From contig NZ_QMIG01000003.1 in assembly GCF_003287285.1 (NCBI RefSeq), forward strand, positions 347,465 through 411,464: a DNA stretch of 64,000 bases. Direction: 5' to 3'. Positions 1-10,244 of this stretch are shown piece by piece. The first letter of the stretch is position 1. Each line of letters opens with the position of its first letter. The position numbers and the translations under genes are program-made. The DNA comes from Phytoactinopolyspora halophila. Its GTDB lineage: Bacteria; Actinomycetota; Actinomycetes; Jiangellales; Jiangellaceae. The notes below the pieces were generated by a model that was not told where the DNA came from, did not search any database, and saw only the letters and a list, made by a program, of their open reading frames with translations.

Positions 1-980
1 GCGCTGCCGCCGTTCTCCGCGCTGGCGGATTCGCCGTCCTCCCACTGCGGCAGGGGCGCCACCCGCCAGTCGCCGGAGGCGCCCGGGACGCCCGACTCGA
101 AGTTCGCCGGCATCCACGCGCCGGCCGACAGCGTGGCGATCGTTCCGTCGGACAGTGCCTGGTACCACTCGTCGGTCCAGCCGTTGATCGGCGCCACGAG
201 ATCCTCATCGATCAGCTGTTGCCAGGTCTCGGCGTACGTGGTGGACCCCTCGTCGGTGAAATCGACGGTCACCTCGGTGCCGTCCACCTGGAACGGCTGG
301 CCACCGGCCTGCCAGATAAGGCTGGTCGCCAGCCCGGCATCGCCGGTGTCGCTGGTGATGTACACGTCCGGGTCAGCCTCTTGCAGCTCCCGCGCCGCGT
401 CGACGTACTCGTCCCAGGTGGTGGGCACGTCGACGTCGTGGGTGTCGAAGACCTCCTTGTTGTAGAAGAGCGCCATCGGCCCGGAGTCCATCGGCAGGCC
501 GTAGACGCCCTCCCCCTGCGAGACCGAACTCCACGGACCCGGCGTGTACGTCCCCTCCAACTCCGCGGCGCCGAACTGGGCCAGATCGGTCAGCGCCTCC
601 GCATGGACGAACTGGGCCAGGGCGAAGTACTCGATGTGCGCCACGTCCGGGATGCCGGAACCCGCGGAGATCGCGTTCTGCAGCGCCGTGTACTGGTCAT
701 CGCCGCTTCCCGCGTTCACCAGGTCGACGCTGACCTCGGGATACTCCTCTTCGAAGTCCTCCACCACCTGGTCGAGCGTGGGTTCCCATGCCCACACGGT
801 GATCTCCCCACCTTCCTCGAGGGCGGATTCGAGGGACGCCTCGGCATCGTCGGCGGCTCCGCCCTCGCTGGTGCCCGAGTCGTCGGAGCCGCAGGCGGAA
901 AGGGTCAACGCCAGGGCCAGGCCCACGGAGCATGTCAGGGCGAGCGGGTACCTCGCCGCGCGGTGTCGGTATTCGGTCAT
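1..980 (-). CDS. Sugar ABC transporter solute-binding lipoprotein (3' end outside window)
   Basis: Extracellular solute-binding protein of a carbohydrate ABC importer, family 1 type. The N-terminus has a basic stretch, a hydrophobic segment and a lipobox (LSAC) with the lipidated Cys at about residue 30, then an acidic Ser/Gly/Asp linker, so the mature protein is tethered to the outer face of the membrane. The body shows the usual ligand-binding features (ITVWAWEP, PTTWDEYVDAA). The ATG is preceded by GAGAGG at good spacing. It is the last gene of the operon, 29 bp after the MalG-type permease stop; in most such operons it comes first. The C-terminus runs off the left edge. The sugar cannot be deduced. 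Confidence 0.93.
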   Translation of the reverse strand, partial: MTEYRHRAARYPLALTCSVGLALALTLSACGSDDSGTSEGGAADDAEASLESALEEGGEITVWAWEPTLDQVVEDFEEEYPEVSVDLVNAGSGDDQYTALQNAISAGSGIPDVAHIEYFALAQFVHAEALTDLAQFGAAELEGTYTPGPWSSVSQGEGVYGLPMDSGPMALFYNKEVFDTHDVDVPTTWDEYVDAARELQEADPDVYITSDTGDAGLATSLIWQAGGQPFQVDGTEVTVDFTDEGSTTYAETWQQLIDEDLVAPINGWTDEWYQALSDGTIATLSAGAWMPANFESGVPGASGDWRVAPLPQWEDGESASAENGGS

Positions 981-1009
981 GTCGGTTCCTCTCATATCGG
1001 TGTCGGACA

Positions 1010-1951
1010 TCATCTGCCGCTTCCCGCAGTCAGCCCGGATTGCCAGAAACGCTGGAGCAGCAGAAACGCCACGATCAGGGGGACGATCGTCAGCAGCGAG
1101 CCAGTGATCACCAGATTGAAGATCGCCTCGCCGCCGACCGTGGAGGCTTGCGAGTTCCACTCGTTCAGACCCAGCGTCAGCGGATACCAGCTGGAATCCC
1201 GGAGCATGATCAGCGGCAGGAAGTAGTTGTTCCAGGTCGCCACCATCGTGAACAGCAAGACGGTAACCATCCCCGGCGCCAGCAGCGGCAAGCTGACCTT
1301 GAAGAAGGTGCTGAACTCCCCCGATCCGTCCACCCGGGCAGCTTCCAGCAGCTCGGTGGGTATCGCCTCCAAGGCGTACACCCACATCAGGTACAGGCCG
1401 AACGGCGAGATCAGCGACGGGATGATGACCGACCACGGGGTGTTGGTGAGCCCGACTTCGCTGAACATCAGGAAGGTGGGCACCGCGAGCGCCGTCCCCG
1501 GCACGGCGACCGCCCCGATCACGATCGCGAAGACGGCACGCTTGCCGGGAAAGTCGAAGATGGCCAGGGCGTAGCCACCGAGAACCGCCAGGAAGGTGGC
1601 ACCACCGGCACCGAGCACCACGTAGAGCACCGTATTCAGCAGCCAGCGCAGGAAGATCCCGTCGTCGTAGCTCAGCGTGTCGACGATGTTGTCCCAGAGC
1701 GCGAAGCCGTCGCCGAACCACAGGCCGAACGATCCGAACAGGCTCTCCTGGGTCTTGGTGGCGTTGATGAAGAGCCACACCAGCGGGACGAGGCTGTAGA
1801 TCAGCACGATGCCGGTCAGGGCGGTGAGCAGCGGCCTGCGACGGGGACGCTCCACGGTGTAGTGGCGGCGCGCCCGCCGGCGCGTGGACGCGAGCGGGGT
1901 CATCGGCCGGCTGGAGGTCTTCCGCGCGCGATCCGGAAGGTGCGTGGTCAC
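1010..1951 (-). CDS. Carbohydrate ABC transporter permease, MalG type
   Basis: Inner-membrane permease subunit of the sugar importer, 313 aa, with about six hydrophobic segments after a basic cytoplasmic N-terminus. The coupling helix (EAA loop) that docks to the ATPase is visible at residues 203-211 (EAARVDGSG). The GTG start overlaps the stop of the upstream MalF-type gene by 4 nt (GTGA), so the two are translationally coupled. No dedicated ATPase gene is present. CUT1 systems of actinobacteria commonly share one MsiK-type ATPase encoded elsewhere. Confidence 0.95.
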   Translation of the reverse strand: MTTHLPDRARKTSSRPMTPLASTRRRARRHYTVERPRRRPLLTALTGIVLIYSLVPLVWLFINATKTQESLFGSFGLWFGDGFALWDNIVDTLSYDDGIFLRWLLNTVLYVVLGAGGATFLAVLGGYALAIFDFPGKRAVFAIVIGAVAVPGTALAVPTFLMFSEVGLTNTPWSVIIPSLISPFGLYLMWVYALEAIPTELLEAARVDGSGEFSTFFKVSLPLLAPGMVTVLLFTMVATWNNYFLPLIMLRDSSWYPLTLGLNEWNSQASTVGGEAIFNLVITGSLLTIVPLIVAFLLLQRFWQSGLTAGSGR

Positions 1952-2883
1952 GCTTCAGCCCCCTTCCGCATGCCGCGCAGCTGCACGAGGTAGGCGATGA
2001 CCATCGTGATGACCCCCATGATGATCGCCACCGTCGCGGCGTAGTTGTGTTGCTGGCCCGAGAAGGACAGCGAGAAGGCGTACATGTTCGGCGTGAAGCT
2101 GGAGGTGATCGCGTTCGGTGCGAGGCTTTGCAGGATGCTCGGCTCGTTGAAGAGCTGGAAGCTCCCGATGATCGAGAAGATCGTCGCGATCACGATGGCT
2201 CCCTTGATGGCCGGCAGCTTGATGGACGTGATGACACGCAGCTGGCTCGCGCCGTCGATCTCGGCCGCCTCGTACAGCGACGGCGGGATCACCCGCAGCG
2301 CCGCGTAGAAGATCAGCATGTTGTACCCGACGAACTCCCACGTCACGACGTTGCCGATGGAGATCAGGATGAGGTCCGGCGACAGCGGATCGGGGAACGA
2401 GATACCGAACGCGTCGTTGATGTTGGCCACCAGGCCGAACCGCGTCCCGTACATGAAGCCCCACATGAGCGTGGCGACGACGGCGGGCACGGCGTACGGC
2501 ATGAAGATCGTGATCCGGAAGAAGCTCTTGCCGTACAGGCGGCCGCTGTCGATCGCGAGCGCGACCAGCAGGGCGAGGAACAGCATGATCGGAACCTGGA
2601 CGGCCAGGAATATCGAGACCCGGCCCAGCGCCGCCCAGAATTGCGGATCGCTGAGCGCGCGTTGGTAGTTCTCCAACCCGATGAACGACGTGCCGCCGAC
2701 CATCTGCTCGCGAAACAGGCTGAGATAGATCGAATATCCGATGGGGGCAAGGAACACGAGCGCGAAGACCGCCATGAACGGTCCCATGAAACCCCAGCCG
2801 ATCCAGGAACGCCTTCGTCGCGGTCGACGCGATCGCGGCGTCGGTGACCCGGTCTCGGCCACGGGTTCGGCCAACGTTGTCAT
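1948..2883 (-). CDS. Carbohydrate ABC transporter permease, MalF type
   Basis: First gene of the sugar-importer operon, 311 aa. An arginine-rich cytoplasmic N-terminus is followed by six likely membrane helices. The EAA loop (YEAAEIDGASQ, about residues 204-214) marks the binding-protein-dependent permease family. It pairs with the downstream MalG-type subunit to form the channel. It is divergent from a LacI-family regulator, and the intervening region carries two identical palindromes, so repression by that regulator is the likely control. Confidence 0.95.
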   Translation of the reverse strand: MTTLAEPVAETGSPTPRSRRPRRRRSWIGWGFMGPFMAVFALVFLAPIGYSIYLSLFREQMVGGTSFIGLENYQRALSDPQFWAALGRVSIFLAVQVPIMLFLALLVALAIDSGRLYGKSFFRITIFMPYAVPAVVATLMWGFMYGTRFGLVANINDAFGISFPDPLSPDLILISIGNVVTWEFVGYNMLIFYAALRVIPPSLYEAAEIDGASQLRVITSIKLPAIKGAIVIATIFSIIGSFQLFNEPSILQSLAPNAITSSFTPNMYAFSLSFSGQQHNYAATVAIIMGVITMVIAYLVQLRGMRKGAEA

Positions 2884-2994
2884 CCGGCTTCCTCGAAGTT
2901 GTCGTCCTGCGTCATCGATTCGTGTGCTTCGTCGATTCGGTGGTGCGGTGGTGCTGACCTGCGGCTACCCGTGGGCTGGCAGCCCCGGCCATCC

Positions 2995-3012
2995 GATGTT
3001 TACGTAAACATC
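2995..3012. promoter_or_regulatory. Palindromic operator 1, LacI-family type
   Basis: Perfect palindrome with the 16-bp core ATGTTTACGTAAACAT at 2996-3011, extended by one G/C pair to 18 bp. The central CG and the length are typical of LacI/GalR operators. It lies between the divergent sugar permease gene and the LacI-type regulator. Confidence 0.85.
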
Positions 3013-3029
3013 AGGCGGGTCCGGATGCG

Positions 3030-3045
3030 ATGTTTACGTAAACAT
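3030..3045. promoter_or_regulatory. Palindromic operator 2, identical 16-bp core
   Basis: A second exact copy of ATGTTTACGTAAACAT, centred 34 bp from the first, about three helical turns. This would allow two repressor dimers to bind on one face of the DNA. It sits about 105 bp upstream of the preferred regulator start. Confidence 0.85.
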
Positions 3046-3150
3046 GGATTAGCGTGATGTTGTCACCGTTCCCGGCAGGCGTCAAGACTCCATCACCGAG
3101 CTGTGACACTCGCCCACGGCGGCACCCGAATTACCGAGCAGGAGCACGGA

Positions 3151-4251
3151 GTGATGATGAGCCAACACCCCGCCGACGACGCGCCTGGCCAGCGGCGGCC
3201 GGAATCGGATGGCACGGCCACCCGTCCGGCGAACGGCGTGCACGCACCGCGTCAGCGGGTGTCGATGGCCGACGTCGCCCGGCACGCGGGCGTCTCGTCG
3301 CAGACCGTGTCGCGCGTCTCCAACGGTTACCCGGGGGTGGTGGATTCCACCCGCCAGCGCGTCCTCGCCGCGATGCGCGAGCTCGGCTACCGGCCCAACA
3401 GCGCGGCCCGCGCGCTCAAGAGCGGGGAATTCCGCACCATCGGGGTCATCCTGTTTACCCTGGCCACCACCGGCAACGTGCGGACCCTGGAAGCGATCAC
3501 CACATCTGCTGCGCGCGAGGGTTACGCCATCACCATCATCCCCGTCGCGGTTCCCACCCAAGACGGCGTGCACGGCGCGTTCACCCGGCTCGGCGAGCTG
3601 GCCGTCGACGCCGTGATCGTTATCATGGAGGTCCACCTGCTCGACACCTCGACCGTCACCTTGCCCCCTGGGGTCCCGGTAGTGGTCGTCAGCGCCGACG
3701 CCGGAGACCGCTACAGCGTCGTCGACACCGACCAGGCCGACGGCACCCGGCAGGCCGTCCGCCACCTCCTCGACCTCGGCCACCGCACGGTGTGGCACGT
3801 CGCCGGCCCGGAAGAGTCATTCGCCGCCGGGCACCGCGCCGATACGTGGCGCGCGATCCTCGAAAGCGACGGACGCCCCGTCCCGCCGATGCTCCGTGGA
3901 GACTGGTCGACCGAATCCGGATACCAGGCAGGGTTGCAACTCCTCCGCGAATCCGGATGCACCGCCGTCTTCGTCGCCAACGACCAGATGGCGCTCGGCG
4001 TGCTCCGGGCGTTCCACGAAGGCGGACGGCGCGTCCCCCACGACGTCAGCGTGGTCGGATTCGACGACATCGCCGAAGCCAGCTCCTTCATCCCGCCGCT
4101 CACCACCGTCCACCAGGACTTCACCGAGACCGGACACCGCTGCGTCGAAGGCGTGCTGCGGCAGATGCGCACCGACGCGCCCGAGCGCGGCACCACCCTG
4201 GTACCGACCTGGCTCGTCCCCCGCGCGAGCACGGCGCCGCCGCCGGCATGA
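3151..4251 (+). CDS. LacI-family transcriptional regulator of the sugar importer
   Basis: About 366 aa. The N-terminal LacI helix-turn-helix is clear (MADVARHAGVSSQTVSRVSN), followed by the hinge and a periplasmic-binding-protein-like sensor domain. The start is taken at GTG 3151 because AGGAG lies at 3140-3144; ATG 3154 is nearly as good, and an upstream GTG at 3103 lacks a ribosome site. It is divergent from the sugar ABC operon across two identical palindromes, so local repression released by the imported sugar is the likely role. Confidence 0.92.
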   Translation: MMMSQHPADDAPGQRRPESDGTATRPANGVHAPRQRVSMADVARHAGVSSQTVSRVSNGYPGVVDSTRQRVLAAMRELGYRPNSAARALKSGEFRTIGVILFTLATTGNVRTLEAITTSAAREGYAITIIPVAVPTQDGVHGAFTRLGELAVDAVIVIMEVHLLDTSTVTLPPGVPVVVVSADAGDRYSVVDTDQADGTRQAVRHLLDLGHRTVWHVAGPEESFAAGHRADTWRAILESDGRPVPPMLRGDWSTESGYQAGLQLLRESGCTAVFVANDQMALGVLRAFHEGGRRVPHDVSVVGFDDIAEASSFIPPLTTVHQDFTETGHRCVEGVLRQMRTDAPERGTTLVPTWLVPRASTAPPPA

Positions 4252-4297
4252 ACCCACGCCGCTCCCCCGCGCTGACCGCGTACGCCGCCCGAGAGGT

Positions 4298-4313
4298 ATC
4301 GCCGCGCGGCGAT
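4298..4313. repeat. 16-bp perfect GC palindrome after the LacI gene
   Basis: ATCGCCGCGCGGCGAT reads the same on both strands. It lies in the 110-bp gap between the LacI stop and the next transporter operon. It could be a terminator stem without a T-run, or a regulator site for the following operon; a TACGAT hexamer at 4319-4324 could serve as a -10 box. The function is not settled by sequence. Confidence 0.45.
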
Positions 4314-4361
4314 CGCGGCTACGATCGACGGCGCCACCGGAGGCGTGGACGAGGGAGGATC

Positions 4362-5549
4362 ATGCGCTCGAGGGTTGCTTCTACGGCAGTCGTGGCCGCC
4401 GTGGCGGTGCTGGCCGCCGGTTGTGTCGAGGATGGCGCGGCCGACGACGAGGAGGCCACTGCCGTCGAGGGCCTGGCCGGCGAGGGTTCCGGGGAAGAGT
4501 GCACCATCGAGGAGCCGGTGCCGGTGGGGGTGGTGTTCAGCCTCACCGGAGGCGCCGCCTTCGCCGGTGAGTACCAGCGCGAGGGGCTGGAGCTGGCATT
4601 CGAGGAGATCAACGGCAAGGGCGGTGTCGAGTACGAGCTCGTCCTCGAAGACGACGCCACCGAGCTGGAAGACAGCATCGCGGCATTCGAGAAGCTCATC
4701 GAGCGCGACGAGGTCAGCATTATCGTCGGCCCGACGCTGTCGGACATGGCGTTCTCCACGTTCGAGGACGCGCAGCAGGCCGGCGTTCCCGTCCTGGGAA
4801 TTTCCACCACCGCCAAGGGAATCCCGGATATCGGCGACTACGTGTTCCGCAACTCCATCCCCGAGGAGGTGGCCCTCGCGCAGAGCCTGCCCGCGGCCCG
4901 CGACGCGCTGGGTTTGGAGAACGTCGCGGTGATGCACGACAACGAGGACGAGTTCACCTCGTCGGCGTACACCACCATGACGGAGGTGCTCGACGAGGAG
5001 GGTATCGAGATCGTCGGGGACGAGACGTTCCAGACGGCTGACACCGAGTTCCGCTCCCAGCTGACCAAGATCCGCGAGGACGATCCGGACGCGCTGGTTC
5101 TCTCGGCCCTGCCGGCCGCCACCGTCCCACTGGTGCAGCAGGCTCGCGAGCTCGGCCTCGACGTGCCGATCGTCGGGGGCAACGCCTTCAACTCGCCGGT
5201 GATGATCGACAACCTGGAGGACGCGGCCGAAGGGCTCATCGTCGGCGGCGCCTGGAGTGACGCGCTGGACAGCCCGGGCAATGCCGAATTCATCGAGTCC
5301 TACACCGACACCTACGATCGCGCTCCGGATCAGTTCGCCGCCCAGGCATACACCGCGGCCCACATGATCGACGCGGCGGTGCGAGCCGGCTGCGACGGGA
5401 ACCGCGAGGCGATCAAGACCAACCTGGGCCAGCTCTCGGAGCTGGATACCGTGCTGGGCACCCTCTCGCTCGACGAGAACGGGGAGGTTCACCACGAGCC
5501 CGTCGTCCAGATCGTCGAGGACGGTGAGTTCACCCTCCTCGACGGCTGA
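4362..5549 (+). CDS. Branched-chain-type ABC transporter solute-binding lipoprotein
   Basis: 395 aa, type-1 periplasmic binding fold of the LivK/HAAT class (VGVVFSLTGGAAFAGEY, ALVLSALPAATVPLVQQA). A signal peptide with a lipobox (LAAGC) puts the lipid-modified Cys near residue 21, followed by a very acidic linker. The start is fixed by GAGGGAGG just upstream; a longer open frame extends 5' but covers the preceding LacI gene out of frame. It heads an operon with LivH, a LivM-LivG fusion and LivF. This family imports amino acids, urea, amides or nucleobase-like compounds; the nearby nucleoside enzymes make a nucleoside or base worth considering. Confidence 0.93.
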   Translation: MRSRVASTAVVAAVAVLAAGCVEDGAADDEEATAVEGLAGEGSGEECTIEEPVPVGVVFSLTGGAAFAGEYQREGLELAFEEINGKGGVEYELVLEDDATELEDSIAAFEKLIERDEVSIIVGPTLSDMAFSTFEDAQQAGVPVLGISTTAKGIPDIGDYVFRNSIPEEVALAQSLPAARDALGLENVAVMHDNEDEFTSSAYTTMTEVLDEEGIEIVGDETFQTADTEFRSQLTKIREDDPDALVLSALPAATVPLVQQARELGLDVPIVGGNAFNSPVMIDNLEDAAEGLIVGGAWSDALDSPGNAEFIESYTDTYDRAPDQFAAQAYTAAHMIDAAVRAGCDGNREAIKTNLGQLSELDTVLGTLSLDENGEVHHEPVVQIVEDGEFTLLDG

Positions 5550-5566
5550 CGATCCCGGGACGTTCG

Positions 5567-6445
5567 ATGTTGCAGCAACTGGCCAACGGGCTGTTCGCCG
5601 GTTCGATCTATGCCCTGTTCGCGATCGGCTTCACCCTGGTGTTCGGCATCCTGCGCCACCTCAACCTCGCCCACGCGGCGATTTTCACGACCGGCGGGTT
5701 CCTCTCCGTCGATCTGATCTCGCGGCAGGGCCTGCCGATCTGGCTGGCCTTTCCCCTGGTGATGCTGGCCGGAGGGTTGATCGGGCTGCTGCTGGAGCGG
5801 ATCGCCTTCCGCCCGCTGGCCGGGCGTCCCGACGAGCACTTCGCCGGCCTGATCTCGTCTGTCGCCTTCGGTGGAATGCTCATCGCCCTGGTGCAGGCAC
5901 GTTACGGGACAGAGCAGCAGAGCATCTCCTCCGAGGCCTTCCCGAACGAGGTTTACACGGTCGCCGGCGTGTCGATCAGTCTCGCCCAGCTCACGACCCT
6001 GGGCCTCGCGCTGGTGCTCATGCTCGGTCTTGCCTGGGTGGTGGCGGCCACCCCGCTGGGGCGGGCCATGCGCGCGGTCGCGGAGAACGCGCGGGCCGCG
6101 CGGGTGCTGGGCATCAACGTGGAGCGGGTCACGGCCAGTACCTATGCCCTCTCCTCCGCCCTGGGCGCCATGGCGGGCATGCTGATGGTGCTCAACGTCG
6201 GCCAAGGCGACCTCGGAATGGGCCTGGCCATCGAGCTCACCGGCTTCGCGGTCATCATTCTCGGCGGCATGGGCTCGTTGTGGGGAGCCATGGCGGCGGG
6301 GCTGATCCTCGGGTTGGCCGAGGCGCTCACCATCCATCACATCGGGTCCTCCTGGAAGGACGTCGTCGCTTTCGGCCTCCTGTTCGCCATCTTGCTGGTG
6401 CGCCCCCAAGGTCTGTTCGGAACGATCAAGGCGCGGGAGGTCTGA
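5567..6445 (+). CDS. Branched-chain-type ABC transporter permease (LivH)
   Basis: 292 aa, integral membrane permease of the LivH family. The N-terminus (NGLFAGSIYALFAIGFTLVF) and the run of about eight hydrophobic segments are characteristic. It starts 17 bp after the binding-protein gene and its TGA abuts the ATG of the next gene, so the operon is tightly coupled. Confidence 0.94.
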   Translation: MLQQLANGLFAGSIYALFAIGFTLVFGILRHLNLAHAAIFTTGGFLSVDLISRQGLPIWLAFPLVMLAGGLIGLLLERIAFRPLAGRPDEHFAGLISSVAFGGMLIALVQARYGTEQQSISSEAFPNEVYTVAGVSISLAQLTTLGLALVLMLGLAWVVAATPLGRAMRAVAENARAARVLGINVERVTASTYALSSALGAMAGMLMVLNVGQGDLGMGLAIELTGFAVIILGGMGSLWGAMAAGLILGLAEALTIHHIGSSWKDVVAFGLLFAILLVRPQGLFGTIKAREV

Positions 6446-8150
<1,705 letters not shown>

Positions 8151-8158
<8 letters not shown>

Positions 8159-8882
8159 CACGGCACCCGAATCTGACACCATCGTCTCGGTGCAGGGCCT
8201 GCACGTGTCCTACGGGAGGGTCCAGGCGGTACGCGACATCTCCTTCGATGTCCCCGCAGGCGCGGTGGTAACCCTAGTCGGCGCCAACGGCGCCGGTAAG
8301 ACCACCGTGCTCAACGCCGTGGCCGGGCTCGTGAAACCGCGTGCGGGCACCGTGCTGTACCGGGGCCGGGACGTGACCCGCTGGCCGGCGCACAAGCTCG
8401 TCGCCGCCGGCATGGTTCTGGTCCCCGAAGGCCGCCAGATCCTCGGGACCCTCACGGTTGCCGAAAACCTGCAACTCGGTGGCTGGCGGCGAAGGAAGGC
8501 GTCTGCGGCCGCCATCGACGAGATGTACGAACGCTTCCCCGTGCTCGCCGAGCGCCGGAACCTGCGTGCGGGATCGCTCTCCGGCGGGGAGCAGCAGATG
8601 CTGGCCATCGCTCGCGCGATGGTGGCCCGGCCCCAGGTGATCCTCATGGACGAACCCTCGATGGGCCTGGCCCCCAAGATGGTGGACGAGATCTTCGGCG
8701 TGATCGAGACCGTCCGCTCCAGCGGCGTGACCGTCGTGCTCGTCGAGCAGAACGCCCGCCGCGCCCTGCGCGCCGCCGACACCGGCTACGTGCTGGAAAC
8801 CGGCACCCTGGCCCATTCCGGGCCAGCCGCGCGCCTGCTGAAAGATCCCCGCGTCGTCCAGGCCTATCTCGGCGTCGAGTGA
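8151..8882 (+). CDS. Branched-chain-type ABC transporter ATPase (LivF)
   Basis: 243 aa. It shows Walker A GANGAGKT, signature LSGGEQQ, Walker B LMDEPSMGLAP and the C-terminal VVQAYLG typical of LivF. The start overlaps the preceding fusion gene. It pairs with the LivG half to power the importer. It is the last gene of the operon, and the next gene is on the other strand. Confidence 0.95.
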
Positions 8883-8900
8883 GGCCCGTCTGCGCGACCC

Positions 8901-9260
8901 CTATGCGAGCGGGTTGATCCACGTCAGCTCGGGGAACCGGCCGAAATCCGGATCGTTGGAGTACACCTCCCCCTGCTGCTCGATCGCGTATGCCGCCAGC
9001 TGGACACCCGTGGTCAGGTTGCCGGCCGTTCCCATGCTCTCCACCAGCCGCAACGCTATGTCCAGGTGCTTGACTCCAGGAACGAGGAATTCGACAGTTG
9101 GCTGCGCCAGCCAGTCCTGGACGTATCCGACCGCATGTCGAAAATGATCACGGCGACCACCCGGCTGGTCCATGATCGCCTCGTCTTCCAGCTCGTCGGC
9201 GAGCCTGTTGAAACCTGCCAGATCGAATCCTGGTCGCGCGGCGGACTCGTGAGGTGTCAT
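8901..9260 (-). pseudogene. VapB tail fused to VapC C-terminus: toxin-antitoxin remnant
   Basis: 119 aa open frame. Residues about 50-119 match the C-terminal half of a PIN-domain toxin: HLDIALRLVESMGTAGNLTT, then a region with SNDPDFGRFPELTWINPL. The first PIN segment with the leading catalytic Asp is absent. The N-terminal 35 residues (LAGFNRLADELEDEAIM) look instead like the neutralising tail of a VapB antitoxin. The simplest reading is a deletion that joined the end of vapB in frame to the middle of vapC, leaving a dead scar. It lies 18 bp after the adenosine deaminase stop. Confidence 0.6.
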
Positions 9261-9278
9261 CCGATACGGATCACCGGT

Positions 9279-10244
9279 TCAGATCTGCCCGAAAGCCGCG
9301 GCGCGGGCGTGGTGCTGGCAACGGTCCTCGTGCTCGGAGGTCCAGCCGAACTGCCCGGCAAGAACCTGGAATTCCCGTTCGAGCGTCGTCTGCGATGTCG
9401 TCCGCGCGTCCGTGGAGATGGTCACCGCGAAGCCATCGGCCAGCAGGCGGTCCGCCGGATGGTCAGCCAGGCTCGCGACCGCGCCCGTCTGGACATTGCT
9501 CACCGGGCACATCTCCAGCGACACCCCGTCGGAGCGCAACCGGTCCAGCAGCGCCCGCTCCTGCACCGCCCGCACGCCATGACCGATCCGGGCAGCGCCG
9601 AGCACATCCAGCGCTTCCCACACGCTCGCCGGTCCGGCCGCCTCGCCCGCATGGATGGTCACGCCCAGCCCACCCGCGTGCGCGGCGGCGAACGCCTCCC
9701 GGTGCGGCTGCCCGGAGTGGCTCTCGTCACCGGCAAGATCCACGCCGGACACGACATCTCGATGCCGCAACGCGGTGTCCACCACGCGCTCGCTGATGTC
9801 CGGCGATTGGTGGCGCAGGCAGCACAGCAGGAGTCCCGTCCGGACACCCGCACCCGCATCCGCACCAGCACCGGTCTCGGCGCGCCCGGCCGCCAGGCCC
9901 GCCACCACGGCGTCGACGGCCTCGTCCATGCTCATGCCGTGCCGCCCGTGTAGCTGGGGAGCGAACCGGACTTCCCCGTAGCCGACTCCGTCGGCGTGCC
10001 AGTCGTGCACCAGCTCGCGCGCCGCACGATGCAGGGCATCGGGCGTTTGCAGGACGTCCAGAACCGGCTCGATGTAGCCGAGATAGGTCGTCAGGGAACC
10101 GCATTCGGCTGGCGCCACCACGAGTTCGTCCACCGGGCGAGCAAGCGGCGTACCTTGCTGGGCGGCGAGCTCGGCCACGGTGCCCGGCCGAACCGAGCCG
10201 TCGAGATGGCAGTGCAGCTCCACACGGTCGTTCCGATCTTTCAT
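9279..10244 (-). CDS. Adenosine deaminase family protein
   Basis: 321 aa amidohydrolase that deaminates adenosine or a related purine. It has HCHLDGS near the N-terminus (metal-binding HxH), TIHAGE (metal His and catalytic Glu), RIGHGV (catalytic His) and CPVSN. In the last active-site block, canonical SLNTDDP is replaced by TISTDAR: the zinc-binding Asp is kept but the second Asp, which contacts the substrate in classical enzymes, is lost. The substrate may therefore differ. The ATG overlaps the stop of the nucleoside hydrolase gene by 4 nt, so the two enzymes are made together. Confidence 0.88.
   Translation of the reverse strand: MKDRNDRVELHCHLDGSVRPGTVAELAAQQGTPLARPVDELVVAPAECGSLTTYLGYIEPVLDVLQTPDALHRAARELVHDWHADGVGYGEVRFAPQLHGRHGMSMDEAVDAVVAGLAAGRAETGAGADAGAGVRTGLLLCCLRHQSPDISERVVDTALRHRDVVSGVDLAGDESHSGQPHREAFAAAHAGGLGVTIHAGEAAGPASVWEALDVLGAARIGHGVRAVQERALLDRLRSDGVSLEMCPVSNVQTGAVASLADHPADRLLADGFAVTISTDARTTSQTTLEREFQVLAGQFGWTSEHEDRCQHHARAAAFGQI

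Noticed and set aside
3711..5495. 594-residue minus-strand open frame opposite the LacI and binding-protein genes
   Set aside because: It spans two genes in opposite sense and its composition is that of reverse-complemented coding sequence.
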